Shown: one piece after another, positions 1-17,600 of the stretch
Position numbering within the stretch: position 1 is the stretch's first letter
How the letters are laid out: every line of letters starts with the position of its first letter
Assembly (NCBI RefSeq): GCF_019059575.1
Contig: NW_024881677.1
Span: 124,001 to 188,000 of the forward strand
Reading direction: 5' to 3'
DNA length: 64,000 bases
Source: Amphibalanus amphitrite
Taxonomy: Eukaryota > Arthropoda > Thecostraca > Balanomorpha > Balanidae
Notes under the pieces: model-generated
The model's input: the letters and a program-made list of their open reading frames with translations, nothing else
Databases searched by the model: none
Told to the model about the DNA's origin: nothing
Program-made: the position numbers and the translations under genes

Positions 1-1056
1 CGACTGCTAATATTTAGCAATAATCAGTGTCGCATCCGCACAAGGGAGGTATCCCCGTCACCTGCTCGTATAGTCTAATGTGGTTGGGTTCAAGTCACAG
101 TCGAGCCCTGATTTTTTACAGCTTTTCTTAAAAACAGCACATCGTGCAGTGACGTTCTATACATTGTTGGAAAGAGCATCGAAAGTTGTATATTTTATTA
201 ACTTTTCACTTTGATACATCTGCAACGTAAAAAGTTATTAAGCAACAAAGACGCTCCCATTGACTTTCCATGTTAAAAATGTTAAATTTCAAATGAACTT
301 TATAAGAAAAAATGAGTTCTCCCAGCTTAACGAAGCATAACGGCATGTACTATGCTCTTTCCTCTACAAGATGTATGAGTTTGGGCGAAATCTATCTCTA
401 AAATTTTGTACAAAGATCGAATGAAAATGTCTCTGCAAAGTCTCGACATCTCCGTCTATTGACTTTACATGGGACACAGCAAAATTCCAACTTTGATCTC
501 GTGCAAAGACACGTTCCGAGATTCTGAGGGGTATACAGCGCACACTGGCGTGTACCCAAACGTGTTTGCCATAAAATGCTGGGAAGAAAACCACCTCTTC
601 CTTGGCTCGTTTTTCCGCCATTCGCGATCGCGCAAAAAGTGTCCAAAACCCCGTTGACATAACATGGGGAAAATGGAATCACACGTGCCACGCGCAAAAG
701 ACTTTTTAGCGAGTAGCGACCGGTGCCATCAGGTAGATCGCCTCCGGGAGCCCATACACTGAACTTTTTACGAAGATTGTACATTTCGTCTAGGCCCCGG
801 TCAAGTTGCCCCAATTCGCTGCCAGACTTGCAAAACATAGCCCGGAGAACGACCGCTCCGGTTGTTTTTCAATAGAAAAACACAATTCTAACGAATAGTG
901 TTTGTCTTTTCAAACAACCTGCGGTTACCAGCATCTGCGATGCTGGGCTCCGCATCGCTGGACCGCAGGTTGTTTGAGCAAGCACCTTTGGAAACGCAGC
1001 AAAAACGCCCGCCGCCAAACGAGAGGATGAGCCTTGCACGTGCAGACCGGAGTCGG

Positions 1057-1590
1057 TGTGCTACGGACTGACGTGCACGGCACCCTATTCGCCGGTCTAT
1101 AGCGGTGTGCCAAATTTGAGTGCAATCGACCCGGCCGTTTTCGAGATCTGGAAGCGTGACCCTGCACGTGCGCACGTGCAGCCTGGGCCCTAATTGACTT
1201 GTGCACGGCACTCTATTCGCCGGTTTCTAGCGATGTACCAAATTTAATCTGAATCGGCCCAGCCGTTTCCAAGATCGGGAAACGACCCCTACACGTGCGC
1301 ACGTGCAGCTGCACCCCAACCGCGGCACATGAAAATACATACTTACTGACTTGTGCACGGCACCCTACTAACTAGTCTCTAGTGGTATGCCAAATTTGAG
1401 CACAGTCGGTCCAACCGTTCTTGAGATATGGAAGCGTCAGCCTGCACGTGCGCACGTGCAAACTGGGTCCCATCTGACTTGTGCACGGCACCCTACTCGC
1501 CGAGCCCTAACGGTGTGCCAACTTTGATCACAATCGGCCCAGTCGTTCTCGAGATCTGGAAGCGTCACCCTGCCCGTGCGCACGTGCAGC
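1057..1590. repeat. ~128 bp sub-repeats with an 18-bp CACGTG palindrome
   Basis: Sub-units start with a shared ACGGCACYCT at 1077, 1205, 1357 and 1485, so the spacing is mostly 128 bp. Each contains a GAGATCTGGAAGCG-like stretch followed by TGCACGTGCGCACGTGCA, a perfect palindrome, or a one- to two-base variant. Perfect copies are at 1163-1180 and 1443-1460 here, and at 2876-2893 and 2985-3002 in the next large unit. CACGTG is the canonical E-box, present twice in each palindrome. No function can be shown from sequence alone. Confidence 0.8.
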
Positions 1591-4270
1591 GGCACCCCAA
1601 CCGTGACACATGGAAATGCATTGCGCGGCGGGTGCCTACAACCATGCCAAGTATCAGCGCAATCGGCAAACTAACTACAGAGTTATTAGACTTGTTACTG
1701 AACTGACTTCTTTTCGTTTTGCACGTGGCACGTGCATTAGGGGTCACCCATACGCATCGAGAGTAGCACACTACGTGTAAGAAAGGAAGGAGCTATCCCA
1801 CACAAAAGACCGCGAGTGAATCGGTCCAGTGGTTGCAGAGATATAAGGTTTGTACAGGCACCCCACAGGCGGCCTACTGCTAATATTTAGCAATAATCAG
1901 TGTCGCATCCGCACACGGGAGGTATCGCCGTCACCTATTCGTATACTCTAATGTGGTTGGGTTCAAGTCACAGTCGAGCCCTGCTTTTTTACAACTTTTC
2001 TTAAAAACGGCACATCGTGCAGTGACGTTCTATACATTATTGGAAAGAGCATCGAAAGTTGTATGTTTTATTAACTTTTCACTTTGATATATCTGTAACG
2101 TAAAAAGTTATTAAGCAACAAAGACGCTCCCATTGACTTTCCATGTTAAAAATTTTCATTTTCAAACGAACTTTATTAGAAAAAACGATTTCTGCCAGCT
2201 TAACGAAGCATAACGGCATGTACTATGCTCTTTCCTTTACAAGATATAAGAGTTTGGGCGAAATCTATCTCTAAAATTTTGTACAAAGATCGAATGAAAA
2301 TGTCTCTGCAAAGTCTCGACATCGCCGTCCATTGACTTAACATGGGACACAGCAAAATTCCAACTTTGACCTCGTGCAAAGACACGTTCCGAGATTCTGA
2401 GGGGTATACAGCGCACACTAGCGTGTACCCAAACGTGTTTGCCATAAAATGCTGGGAAGAAAACCACCTCTTCCTTGGCTCGTTTTCCCGCTATTGGCGA
2501 TCGCGCAAAAAGTGTCCAAAACCCCGTTCACTTAACACGGGGAAAATGGAATCGCACGTGCCACGTGCCACGAGGTTTTAAGCGAGTAGCGACCGATGCC
2601 ATAAGGTAGATCGCCTCCGGGAGCCTATACACTGAACTTTTTACGAAGATTGTACATTTCGTCTAGGCCCCAATCAAGATGTCTCGATTCGCTGCCAGAC
2701 TTGCAAAACATAGCCCGGAGAACGACCGCTCCGGTTGTTTTTCAATAGAAAAACACAATTCTAACGAATAGTGTTTGTCTTTTCAAACAACCTGCGGTTA
2801 CTAACTAGTCTCTAGTGGTATGCCAAATTTGAGCACAGTCGGTCCAGCCGTTCTTGAGATATGGAAGCGTCAGCCTGCACGTGCGCACGTGCAAACTGGG
2901 TACACCCTACTAACTAGTCTCTAGTGGTATGCCAAATTTGAGCACAGTCGGTCCAGCCGTTCTTGAGATATGGAAGCGTCAGCCTGCACGTGCGCACGTG
3001 CAAACTGGGACCCATCTGACTTGTGCACGGCACCCTACTCGCCGAGCCCTAGCGGTGTGCCAACTTTGATCACAATCGGCCCAGCCGTTCTCCAGATCTG
3101 GAAGCGTCACCCTGCCCGTGCGCACGTGCAGCGGCACCCCAACCGTGACACATGGAAATGCATTGCGGGGCGGGTGCCTACATCCATGCTAAGGATCAGC
3201 GTATTCGGCAAAATAACTAGAGTTATTACACTTGCTACCGAACTGACACCTCTTCGTTTTGCACGTGGCACGTGCATTAGGGGTCACCCATACGCATCGA
3301 GAGTAGCACACTACGTTTGGGAAAGGAAGAAATTATCCCACACAAAAGAGCGCGAGTGAATCGGTCCAGTGGTTGCAGAGATATAAGGTTTGTAAAGGCG
3401 CCCCCACGGCGGCCGACTGCTAATATTTAGCAATAATCAGTGTCGCATCCGCACACGGGAGGTATCCCCGTCACCTGTTCGTATATTTTAATGTGGTTGG
3501 GTTCAAGTCACAGTCGAGCCCTGCTTTTTTACAACTTTTCTTAGAAACGGCGCATCGTGCAGTGACGTTCTATACATTGTTGGAAAGAGCATCGAAAGTT
3601 GTATATTTTATTAACTTTTCACTTTGATACATCTGCAACGTAAAAAGTTATTAAGCAACAAAGACGCTCCCATTGACTTTCCATGTTAAAAAATTTAAAT
3701 TTCAAATAAACTTTATAAGAAAAAACGATTTCTGCCAGCTTAACGAAGCATACCAGCATGTACTACGCTCTTTCCTCTACAAGATATCAGAGTTTGGGCG
3801 AAATCTATCTCTAAAATTTTGTACAAAGATCGAATGAAAATGTCTCTGCAAAGTCTCGACATCGCCGTCCATTGACTTAACATGGGACACAGCAAAATTC
3901 CAACTTTGATCTCGTGCAAAGACACGTTCCGAGATTCTGAGGGGTATACAGCGCACACTGGCGTGTACCCAAACGTGTTTGCCATAAAATGCTGGGAAGA
4001 AAACCACCTCCTTCTTGGCTCGTTTTCCCGCCATTGGCGATCGCGCAAAAAGTGTCCAAAACCCCGTTGACTTAACATGGGGAAAATGGAATCGCACGTG
4101 CCACGTGCCACGAGGTTTTAAGCGAGTAGCGACCGGTGCCATAAGGTAGATCGCCTCCGGGAGCCCATACACTGAACTTTTTACGAAGATTGTACATTTC
4201 GTCTAGGCCCCAATCAAGATGTCTCGATTCGCTGCCAGACTTGCAAAACATAGCCCGGAGAAGGACCGCT

Positions 4271-4540
4271 CCGGTTGTTTTTCAATAGAAAAACACAATT
4301 CTAACGAATAGTGTTTGTCTTTTCAAACAACCTGCGGTTACGGTTGTTTTTCAATAGAAAAACACAATTCTAACGAATAGTGTTTGTCTTTTCAAACAAC
4401 CTGCGGTTACCGGTCAAGTTGCCCCAATTCGCTGCCAGACTTGCAAAACATAGCCCGGAGAACGACCGCTCCGGTTGTTTTTCAATAGAAAAACACAATT
4501 CTAACGAATAGTGTTTGTCTTTTCAAACAACCTGCGGTTA
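4271..4540. repeat. 70-bp fold-back motif, three copies
   Basis: A 70-bp motif running from CCGGTTGTTTTTCAATAG to AACAACCTGCGGTTA occurs once per large unit at 858-927 and 2731-2800. It occurs three times at the array end: 4271-4340, 4341-4409 and 4471-4540. Its two ends are imperfect inverted repeats (GGTTGTTT against AAACAACC), so a single strand can fold back. In the first unit it is followed by a further hairpin with arms 911-925 and 962-976, a perfect 15-bp match. The terminal cluster looks like local re-duplication at the array boundary. Confidence 0.8.
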
Positions 4541-5404
4541 TAGGCTCAAAATAAACAAAGTGTGATTTTCCGCGTAGTGGAGCCTGGGTTTAATGACAAC
4601 AATGTCACGTGCTTCAGGATGACAAGCAAAAAACGATATCACGCAAAAACCGACAAATTGCAAAACCGATTTCACGCAAAAACCGATGTCTCGGATAAAA
4701 CGCGCGTAAAAAAACGCGTAGTGGAGCCCGGCCTTTAATGTCCGTTTTCATGACGGCCATTTGGCACACATTTGATGTAGATTAGGTACAGATTTGGTGC
4801 CGATTAGGTCAAGTTCGGTTCAGTGGGTTTCTTAAAATTAATCAGTTGGGGTTGCACAAATGTTTATATACACTTCATTTTTTTCAAATTACCAAGCATT
4901 ATTTTCGATTAAAACAATGAAACGAATTTATGGTGAGAAGATATAAGAGGCTTGGTGCAGATTTGGTCAAATTTCGCCACATCGCATGTCGTGTAACGAT
5001 TCATATCTTCAACATATTTTGGGCCATAGTCAGGATGAATGACTAAGCTCATACATTAATTGATACCCCTCGATTTAGTAATCGTCATTTTCTCATTTTG
5101 CCAGAAATCGCCGTCTATAATAATCCACCTTGCATTGGCTAACTAATATATTTAGATCACGCCAAAGTAATGCCAACTACTGCAATTTTACCTGTCTATT
5201 TACAAAAAAATGTCTTGAGACACGCCTTCAGGCCATTTCGCTGAGGCTAGGCTAAGTGTTCAGCTGAGGACAGTGGGACCTTCGCGGAGCATAGAACCCG
5301 GGGCGGTGCAATTTACACGACCGCACGTGCCGACGGGTTACGGAGGCAGCCAATGGCGGGGGGGGGGGCAGCCGAGCTTCGGAGGCGGCGGAGCTTCGGC
5401 CGGC
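4541..5404. other. Upstream flank of the cystine-knot gene; no coding signal
   Basis: I see no gene here. Two short direct repeats around CGCGTAGTGGAGCC lie near 4570 and 4719. The stretch from about 4740 to 4830, starting near GTTTTCATGACGGCCATTTG, recurs inverted near 10480-10560, so it is a dispersed repeat. From about 5270 the sequence turns GC-rich and stays open in the frame of the first coding exon. The 5' untranslated region and promoter of the downstream gene probably lie here, but no core promoter element stands out. Confidence 0.5.
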
Positions 5405-11833
<6,429 letters not shown>

Positions 11834-11979
11834 CCTTCCCGAAGCGGGCGCGGGTCTCCGAGGAAGGCACCGATTGTGGGACAGTATGAGAGGTCTACTA
11901 TACCTTCTACCTGTATTGGCACTGAAAGCCATTGGTTATCTGTCCGTAACATGTGATCATCTGCACTGATGCACTGTTG

Positions 11980-11985
11980 AATAAA
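11980..11985 (+). promoter_or_regulatory. Poly(A) signal AATAAA of the cystine-knot gene
   Basis: A canonical AATAAA lies 147 bases after the TGA stop, with a GT-containing stretch (GTTGTAAAGTTAAG) shortly after. This fits a short 3' untranslated region. Confidence 0.6.
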
Positions 11986-12972
11986 CACGGCCAAGTTGTA
12001 AAGTTAAGTTAAACATGTCAATGTTGAACGCTAGCGAAGAACTTTCTCGGAGGAAGTGAATATACAGCCTTCATGCATGTGTTTGTGTGTGGAACCTAAC
12101 ATTGGGTGAATAACAATGCAGGCTTTTAGTAAATTTGAACGCGTTCGCCACTCGAGATTTGTTCTTTTTAATAGTTCGTTAGGATTGCATAATAACGCCT
12201 AACAGTGATGTTATTGTACATAGTACATACCTACAGTCAACACAATTTATCTCGCAGAAAACGTTTTCCTCATGCTGCTACTCTGAAAGCTGAGGTGCTA
12301 AGCATCCATAGATATAAGCCGCTTGAGCTGTTTATTTGTACTGCACCGTGTATGTGATGAGACATTGTTGCCGTTAGATGTAAATGTTTTTGATTCATGT
12401 CATGAGGCAGGCATGAAGTTGAATACATGACACCCTTCGCTACAACCATCTACTATTGAGTGTTGAACTCCTACCTATTTGCCGCCACTTGGTACACCGA
12501 TGACCAGTTGATTTTCTGATGGTTTACAAACATGAGAGGAGCATTGCGAAAATGTATAGGGGTGCTTTCCAGGGGTGTCCCAACGGCGCCGTAAAATTCC
12601 CACGCGAAAGTGTTTGAATTCGCTTCCCCGCAGCTATGCTGTCTACATGAATATATCTACACGACTACACGACTGTGAAAGCATCCACCGACATAAGGAT
12701 CTTTGATCTATGACAACTTTCCAAGCCCAGGGGGTGCTTTTAACGTTTTATATAGTAAAAGATCTGCGCTGACGTCACACATTCAGGGGGGGGGGGTAGG
12801 TAATGCATTAGCCCCTCTGAATCCAAAGTGCTGCAACTTTGAAATTAGTTTTTTTTATTTGAGTCATTTCTCGATGTTATGAGTGCTCAAACCGGTAAGT
12901 GCAAGCCAGGGACCCCATTTTGGCTATCTCAACTCAAAACTAATGTTAAATAAGGTGGGATGGTCACTTTAA
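11986..12972. other. Intergenic, no feature recognised
   Basis: AT-leaning sequence with short homopolymers and no open frame of note. The G-run near 12786 is a simple homopolymer. I see nothing gene-like on either strand. Confidence 0.6.
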
Positions 12973-14009
12973 CCCTCGCCCTGGCAGGGGGGGGGTCGAT
13001 GCGACCCCCCCCTAAGGTTTTTCGAAGATAGCGTAAAAACGGCGGCGCGCAGCGCCGCCAAATTTGGCATAGCCTATGGGGCAACCTTTTTACATATGAC
13101 CTGAAAATTTCAGGTCCGGGTGACCTTGGGTCAGGTCACCAGGTCAGAAAAACCGGTACAAGGTCATGGTCAAATTTCAATTTTCTTTTTGCACCTGTCC
13201 AACTCACAGTTTTGCACTGAGTTCCTTCAAACTTTCAGGATGTGCTAAGTTCACCGAGTTGTATAACATATAGTTCGGGTTTTTTGAGGTCACCGACCTG
13301 AGGTCAGTTAGAGGTCATTACGTCGTAATGTTAAGCCTATGGGAAAATACTAAATTCGGAAAATACTGGAGTTATCCGCTTCGTTCTATCATTTTTGTGC
13401 TTTGAAATCACAGTACTTAACAGCAGGTCACTTGGTGCTTCTTTGTTTGGTGTACTTATCCATGGGTCAGGTCAAATGAGGTCAACTGAGGTCAAATGAC
13501 GTTTTTGTCAATAACTTGGCACATAATGACGCTAGAGCTTAAAAAATGGTATCATTGTGTTCCTGGTAATCAGCCGAATCGAATGATATGCGATATGACG
13601 CAATTTGGTTAACTTGAACTTAATTTATAAATTTAAGTTTACTTAAAATTTAAGAAAAACTTTAAGTACACTTAAACAAGCTAAAAAGTATATCATTCGA
13701 CGCGCCTTGACGTGCTGAGTTCACTGGTGCTTTTCTTTTTGCTCTATCTTAATTAGATCAAAAGTTATAAGCGAAAAACTTTTGACCTGTTTTTAGCGAA
13801 ATTTTTACATTTATACCCCCCAAAACCCCCCTAAATATTGACCTAGAGCAACCAAATTTGCACAGGGGCGAGAACTCCAGGGGGCCCACCTACCTACCAA
13901 ATTTGGTGTTTCTAGGTGCCATAGGAGCCAATCGCGAGGGGGGGGGTCGCATCGACCCCCCCCCCCCCTGCCAGGCCGTGTTATGAAAAATGCCCTGCCA
14001 GGGCGAGGG
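12973..14009. mobile_element. piggyBac-type MITE, 1037 bp, TTAA target duplication
   Basis: The element starts CCCTCGCCCTGGCAGG and ends with the inverted form CCTGCCAGGGCGAGGG, flanked by TTAA on both sides (12969-12972 and 14010-14013). TTAA duplication plus inverted repeats beginning CCC is the piggyBac signature. Just inside both ends is a G-run followed by GTCGATGCGACCCC or its complement, an inner fold-back. The interior contains many AGGTCA words (for example near 13120-13150 and 13470-13500) and no transposase. Related elements are at 27905-28799 and 29294-30191. Confidence 0.92.
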
Positions 14010-14271
14010 TTAATGTGCGGCCACCTTTTTCAGTGGAGTCCGACCGTTGGATCGATGAGCTAAAGCTCGGTACCTATTATGTCACAAAAATTGGTTCTCT
14101 TGAACGCATTAACTGGCAGCACATTTTTTATTCGGAGATTGGTCAAGATGTTGGACATTGACTACTTTCCAAGGCGAAGGCACATTGTTCATCCGATTGT
14201 GCAAAATGGGTTTCTCGATCATATCATTTAGATATCATTGAAACTGTAAATAGGTATAGGATTAAGTGGGA

Positions 14272-14380
14272 GCTAAAGCCATAACTACTCTCATTTTTTT
14301 TGTCATTTAGTGAATAGTATCCGAGAAAAACGCACGTTAAATTTAGCTAAATCTATTAAGCGTGTCATAGAAACGTAATG
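14272..14380. repeat. Single end of the foldback element family
   Basis: This stretch (key words CCGAGAAAAACGCACGT and CGTGTCATAGAAACGTA) matches the right arm of the foldback element at 48580-49318 with scattered differences. No matching left end was found nearby, so it is a truncated copy. Confidence 0.75.
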
Positions 14381-14490
14381 ATTGGGGAAGACATCGTGCA
14401 AGGGAATGATCAGAGTGTCGTCAGGTCAAGTGCCGGATGTCAAATTGTTGCACACTCCGTCTTCAACCGATAGGCAGGCGTACAAATCGC

Positions 14491-14661
14491 GTCAGATCCG
14501 TCTCCACCCGCTGCCGGCCGCGCCATTTCCGTCTCCACACACTGCCGGGCGCGCCAGATCCGTCTCCACACGCTGCCGGCCGAGCCAGATCCGTCTCCAC
14601 CCGCTGCCGACCGCGTCAGATCCGTCTCCACACACTGCCTAACGTGCCAGATCCGTCTCCA
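14491..14661. repeat. 31-bp minisatellite, about 5.5 units
   Basis: Units begin at 14491, 14522, 14553, 14584, 14615 and 14646 (consensus GCCAGATCCGTCTCCACACG then CTGCCGGCCGC). The spacing is exactly 31 bp. Open frames across it on both strands arise from the repeat and are not genes. Confidence 0.95.
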
Positions 14662-14699
14662 TGGAGCGGGTGCACCCGCTGCCGACCACCCACGCACGC

Positions 14700-17600
14700 T
14701 GCGTGTTCAATTTAAATGCTCACGGATGCCAGTTGCCACGCCTCATGGGTTCGAAGTTCAGCTAAAGCGGTCAGTGGTCAGTGGTCAGTGGTCACTAATC
14801 GGCCGATCCAGGCGGACGATACAGCGCATTGGACGATCACTGCCACAATCGTCACTCGCGACTCAGTGCGAGCTCCACCTGACTGCAGACTGAGTCACCA
14901 GCCGCCGCCAGCCGCCGTTGTCGCGGCCGTCGACCTCGACCGCCCGTTTCTAGTGGCGTAGGCCCGTCGTACGCGCAGAGGGATGCTCCGCCTAAAGTGG
15001 CGGAGCGTACTGCATCATGCATGCGAAAGAGCCTAAAGGGGCGCCTCTGATGGCATCCATGCTAAAAAAGAGGTTGGGAAGCAATAACAGTTTAGTGCAA
15101 CGTAACGCTTGTCAGGCGCCTGCATACGCCCCCCACAAAAAAAAACTGGTGCGAGCAATCCGCACTTTTTATATAAACGGTTTCGTCCATGGTTTCATTG
15201 TTGCGACGCGCGCCCAGGGGTGGCATCATTTTCTTTGGCCTACCTACTAGTACGAATCCGATACGGAAAGAGGGGGTCTTTCCGCCGCCTATCCATCAGC
15301 CCTCCTAATTCCTATACAATATTTCGCCAACTACCATCCCTAATTTTTATTCTAGCGCATGGGGCTTCTTACCCCAGCAACACGAAATATTTTGGGCCTA
15401 CCCCACTCTAGTGTAAGCTAAACACTCTACTGCCTACTCCAGTGTAAACTAAGGTTTGTTTCCCGAGAAGCTGCTTTTCTTACAGACAAATAATTTAGTA
15501 ACTGCCTGTTTTCATATATGTAACAACTGCGTCATTTATGAGTTTCCTTGTTGTTGATATGTCTGTGCTTGAAGCGTTTTCCCAAGCGTTTTACGCAAGG
15601 TTTTACGCCACAGGCGGCCCCCACCCTCAAGGCACGGTAAATAGATACGCTAAGCACTATGCAAAAATTAAATTGTGCCTTGTATGCACTTCTAAAGGTT
15701 GAATGAGTGTTTTTACATGCCTTTGTTGAATGCTGAGAAAGGTTGGTGAAAGAGGAAGTTCACAACTTGAACTGGAGGAAAGTTTGAGTTGCCTCAACCT
15801 GTACCGTTTCATTTTATTTCATGAAATTTTTCATGATTTACCTTGTTTCTTCAGATACCTGGAGATATTTGAGCTGATTCTGATTTTTTTCAGCTGAAGT
15901 TGAAGCTGTTCCAACTTCCAGTTCCACTTTGATTTGCTGATTTGATTCCAGTTCTTCTTGGTGCTGGTCGCTGGATGTCCTTGCCCTGGTCTGATGTCAA
16001 TAAGAAAACCAGGCAAGTGAGTATTCTCAATTTGTATGTGTTGTCAGTTATGTGATTGAGATTGGCAATATTTTTGGCTATAGTGAGTGGGAATGATGAA
16101 TATCATTAGACTGTCATGCTTTCATCAATATTGATGGTGTAATCACCATTTGAAATCGCCCCCATGACTCAAAATTGAATAAAAACCTCACTGTATTGTC
16201 ATAAAACATATATAGACCTAGAAAATTGGTTATTCTTACAGCATGCATCTCACATGCCCACTAGTTTGGGAAAAATTGTGCATACGATCAATAAATGCTG
16301 TAAAAAGTCGGGTACACTGACACTACGAGCAGAAATAACAAAACCTTATCTAACCTCACCTGTCCTAAGTCCTAACCTTACATAATGTAACATAACCTTG
16401 CATGACTGAACATGTGGTTGCAGGTTGGGTGTAGCTTATAAAGGCTTGTGTAAAAAGTATCATCATTATTGATGAGTGGTCTCACTTTTTAACCTTAGAA
16501 GGATGTGTTCTTTCTTTTCATGTTCTTGTTTTGTGAATTTCTTCAGTTTTCAAAGGGTGCAAACTGCAGAAGGAGGAAATCACCAGTGTTATGTTTTTTA
16601 CAGGGTTCCAGGACATATATATATATATAGTCAATAGTCATAGAAGGCATGATTTAGTGGGTATCAAATTTAAGTTATAATTGTTGTAAATTAATTTAGA
16701 TCAACTAGTTAATTTTGAATTTAGTGTTGAAAGCTGTGCAGGAACATGAAGTGACTACATTTCACACTACACAGAGGGCTTATGTAGTCCTGTTTCTCTG
16801 CTGCCAGTGTCTATTGCTTTGGAAATCAACCCTAAGTCAAATGTATGTGATGACAGCTCCACCTCAGCAGCCTGCAGGCCACCAGTGGTCACCTACTTAA
16901 AGCTGTGTAGTGGATTCCTGTTTGCTTTTTTTTTCTTCCTTTTCAATTTCATTTTATTGCTCAATTGCCTGAGCAGCAGTAGAAAGTAAGGAGGGAAGCA
17001 AAACATCATGAATAATTTGTACTCTGAATCCTTTTCTTCATTTGAAGTCCTATTTTTCAGTCATTTCATGCTTAGCTTAGTAGAATTAATGCATGTAAAC
17101 ATCTTCAAAATTGTTTTCCTTTGGAGGATTATATGTGATAAGCAAAGCAAAAGTGCTATGTTGGTGATCATCAGTGGGTGATCATCTTATGATGCCACTG
17201 CTATGATATTGATGATATTGATTGCAGAAAGAGCAGTTAATACCAAGGTTAATACTAAATGTAACTTGTATTCAACTTGAAAATGTTTTTCAGTTTCTGT
17301 TCATTGTATTTTGCTTAGGCACCTGTCATGTTGTACTACAATTGCTGGTATCTTATCACAGTCTATCATATCAAATTAATGAGACTTTAATGCTGGCGAA
17401 GTTTTATAGCAGTCCATTTTACCACTGGTGACAGACTTCTGTTATTCGGTTGATAAGGTTTGTCCTTCGAAAGCTCTATTGAAGAAACGCTATGTGTTAA
17501 TTAACCCGCGCCCCGTAGGGGGGGGGGGGCCGTTGTGCTTCCTGATGGACCAACTTTCTGACACTACCTATGCTAAGACTGTTTCCTAAAACATTGTGTT

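Larger units (their letters stand above)
1..4540. repeat. Tandem array of a 1.5-1.9 kb repeat unit
   Basis: The same sequence restarts at 1, 1874 and 3414 (each begins near CTGCTAATATTTAGCAATAA). This gives units of about 1873 bp and 1540 bp and a third, truncated unit ending near 4540. Units differ mainly in how many ~128 bp sub-repeats they hold. Point differences are few, so the array looks young. Short open frames recur at the same place in each unit on both strands, but they have no start context, splice sites or recognisable domain, so I read them as non-coding. The window starts inside the array, so its left extent is unknown. It could be a satellite or a tandemly duplicated non-autonomous element. 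Confidence 0.9.

Noticed and set aside
60..115. GGGTTCAAGTCACAG in the satellite unit, a possible tRNA-derived SINE B box
   Set aside because: No credible A box at the right distance, and no oligo-A or terminal structure of a SINE.
364..4172. Repeated 60-146-codon frames on both strands of the tandem array
   Set aside because: They recur because the DNA is repeated, overlap each other in several frames, and show no domain or start context.
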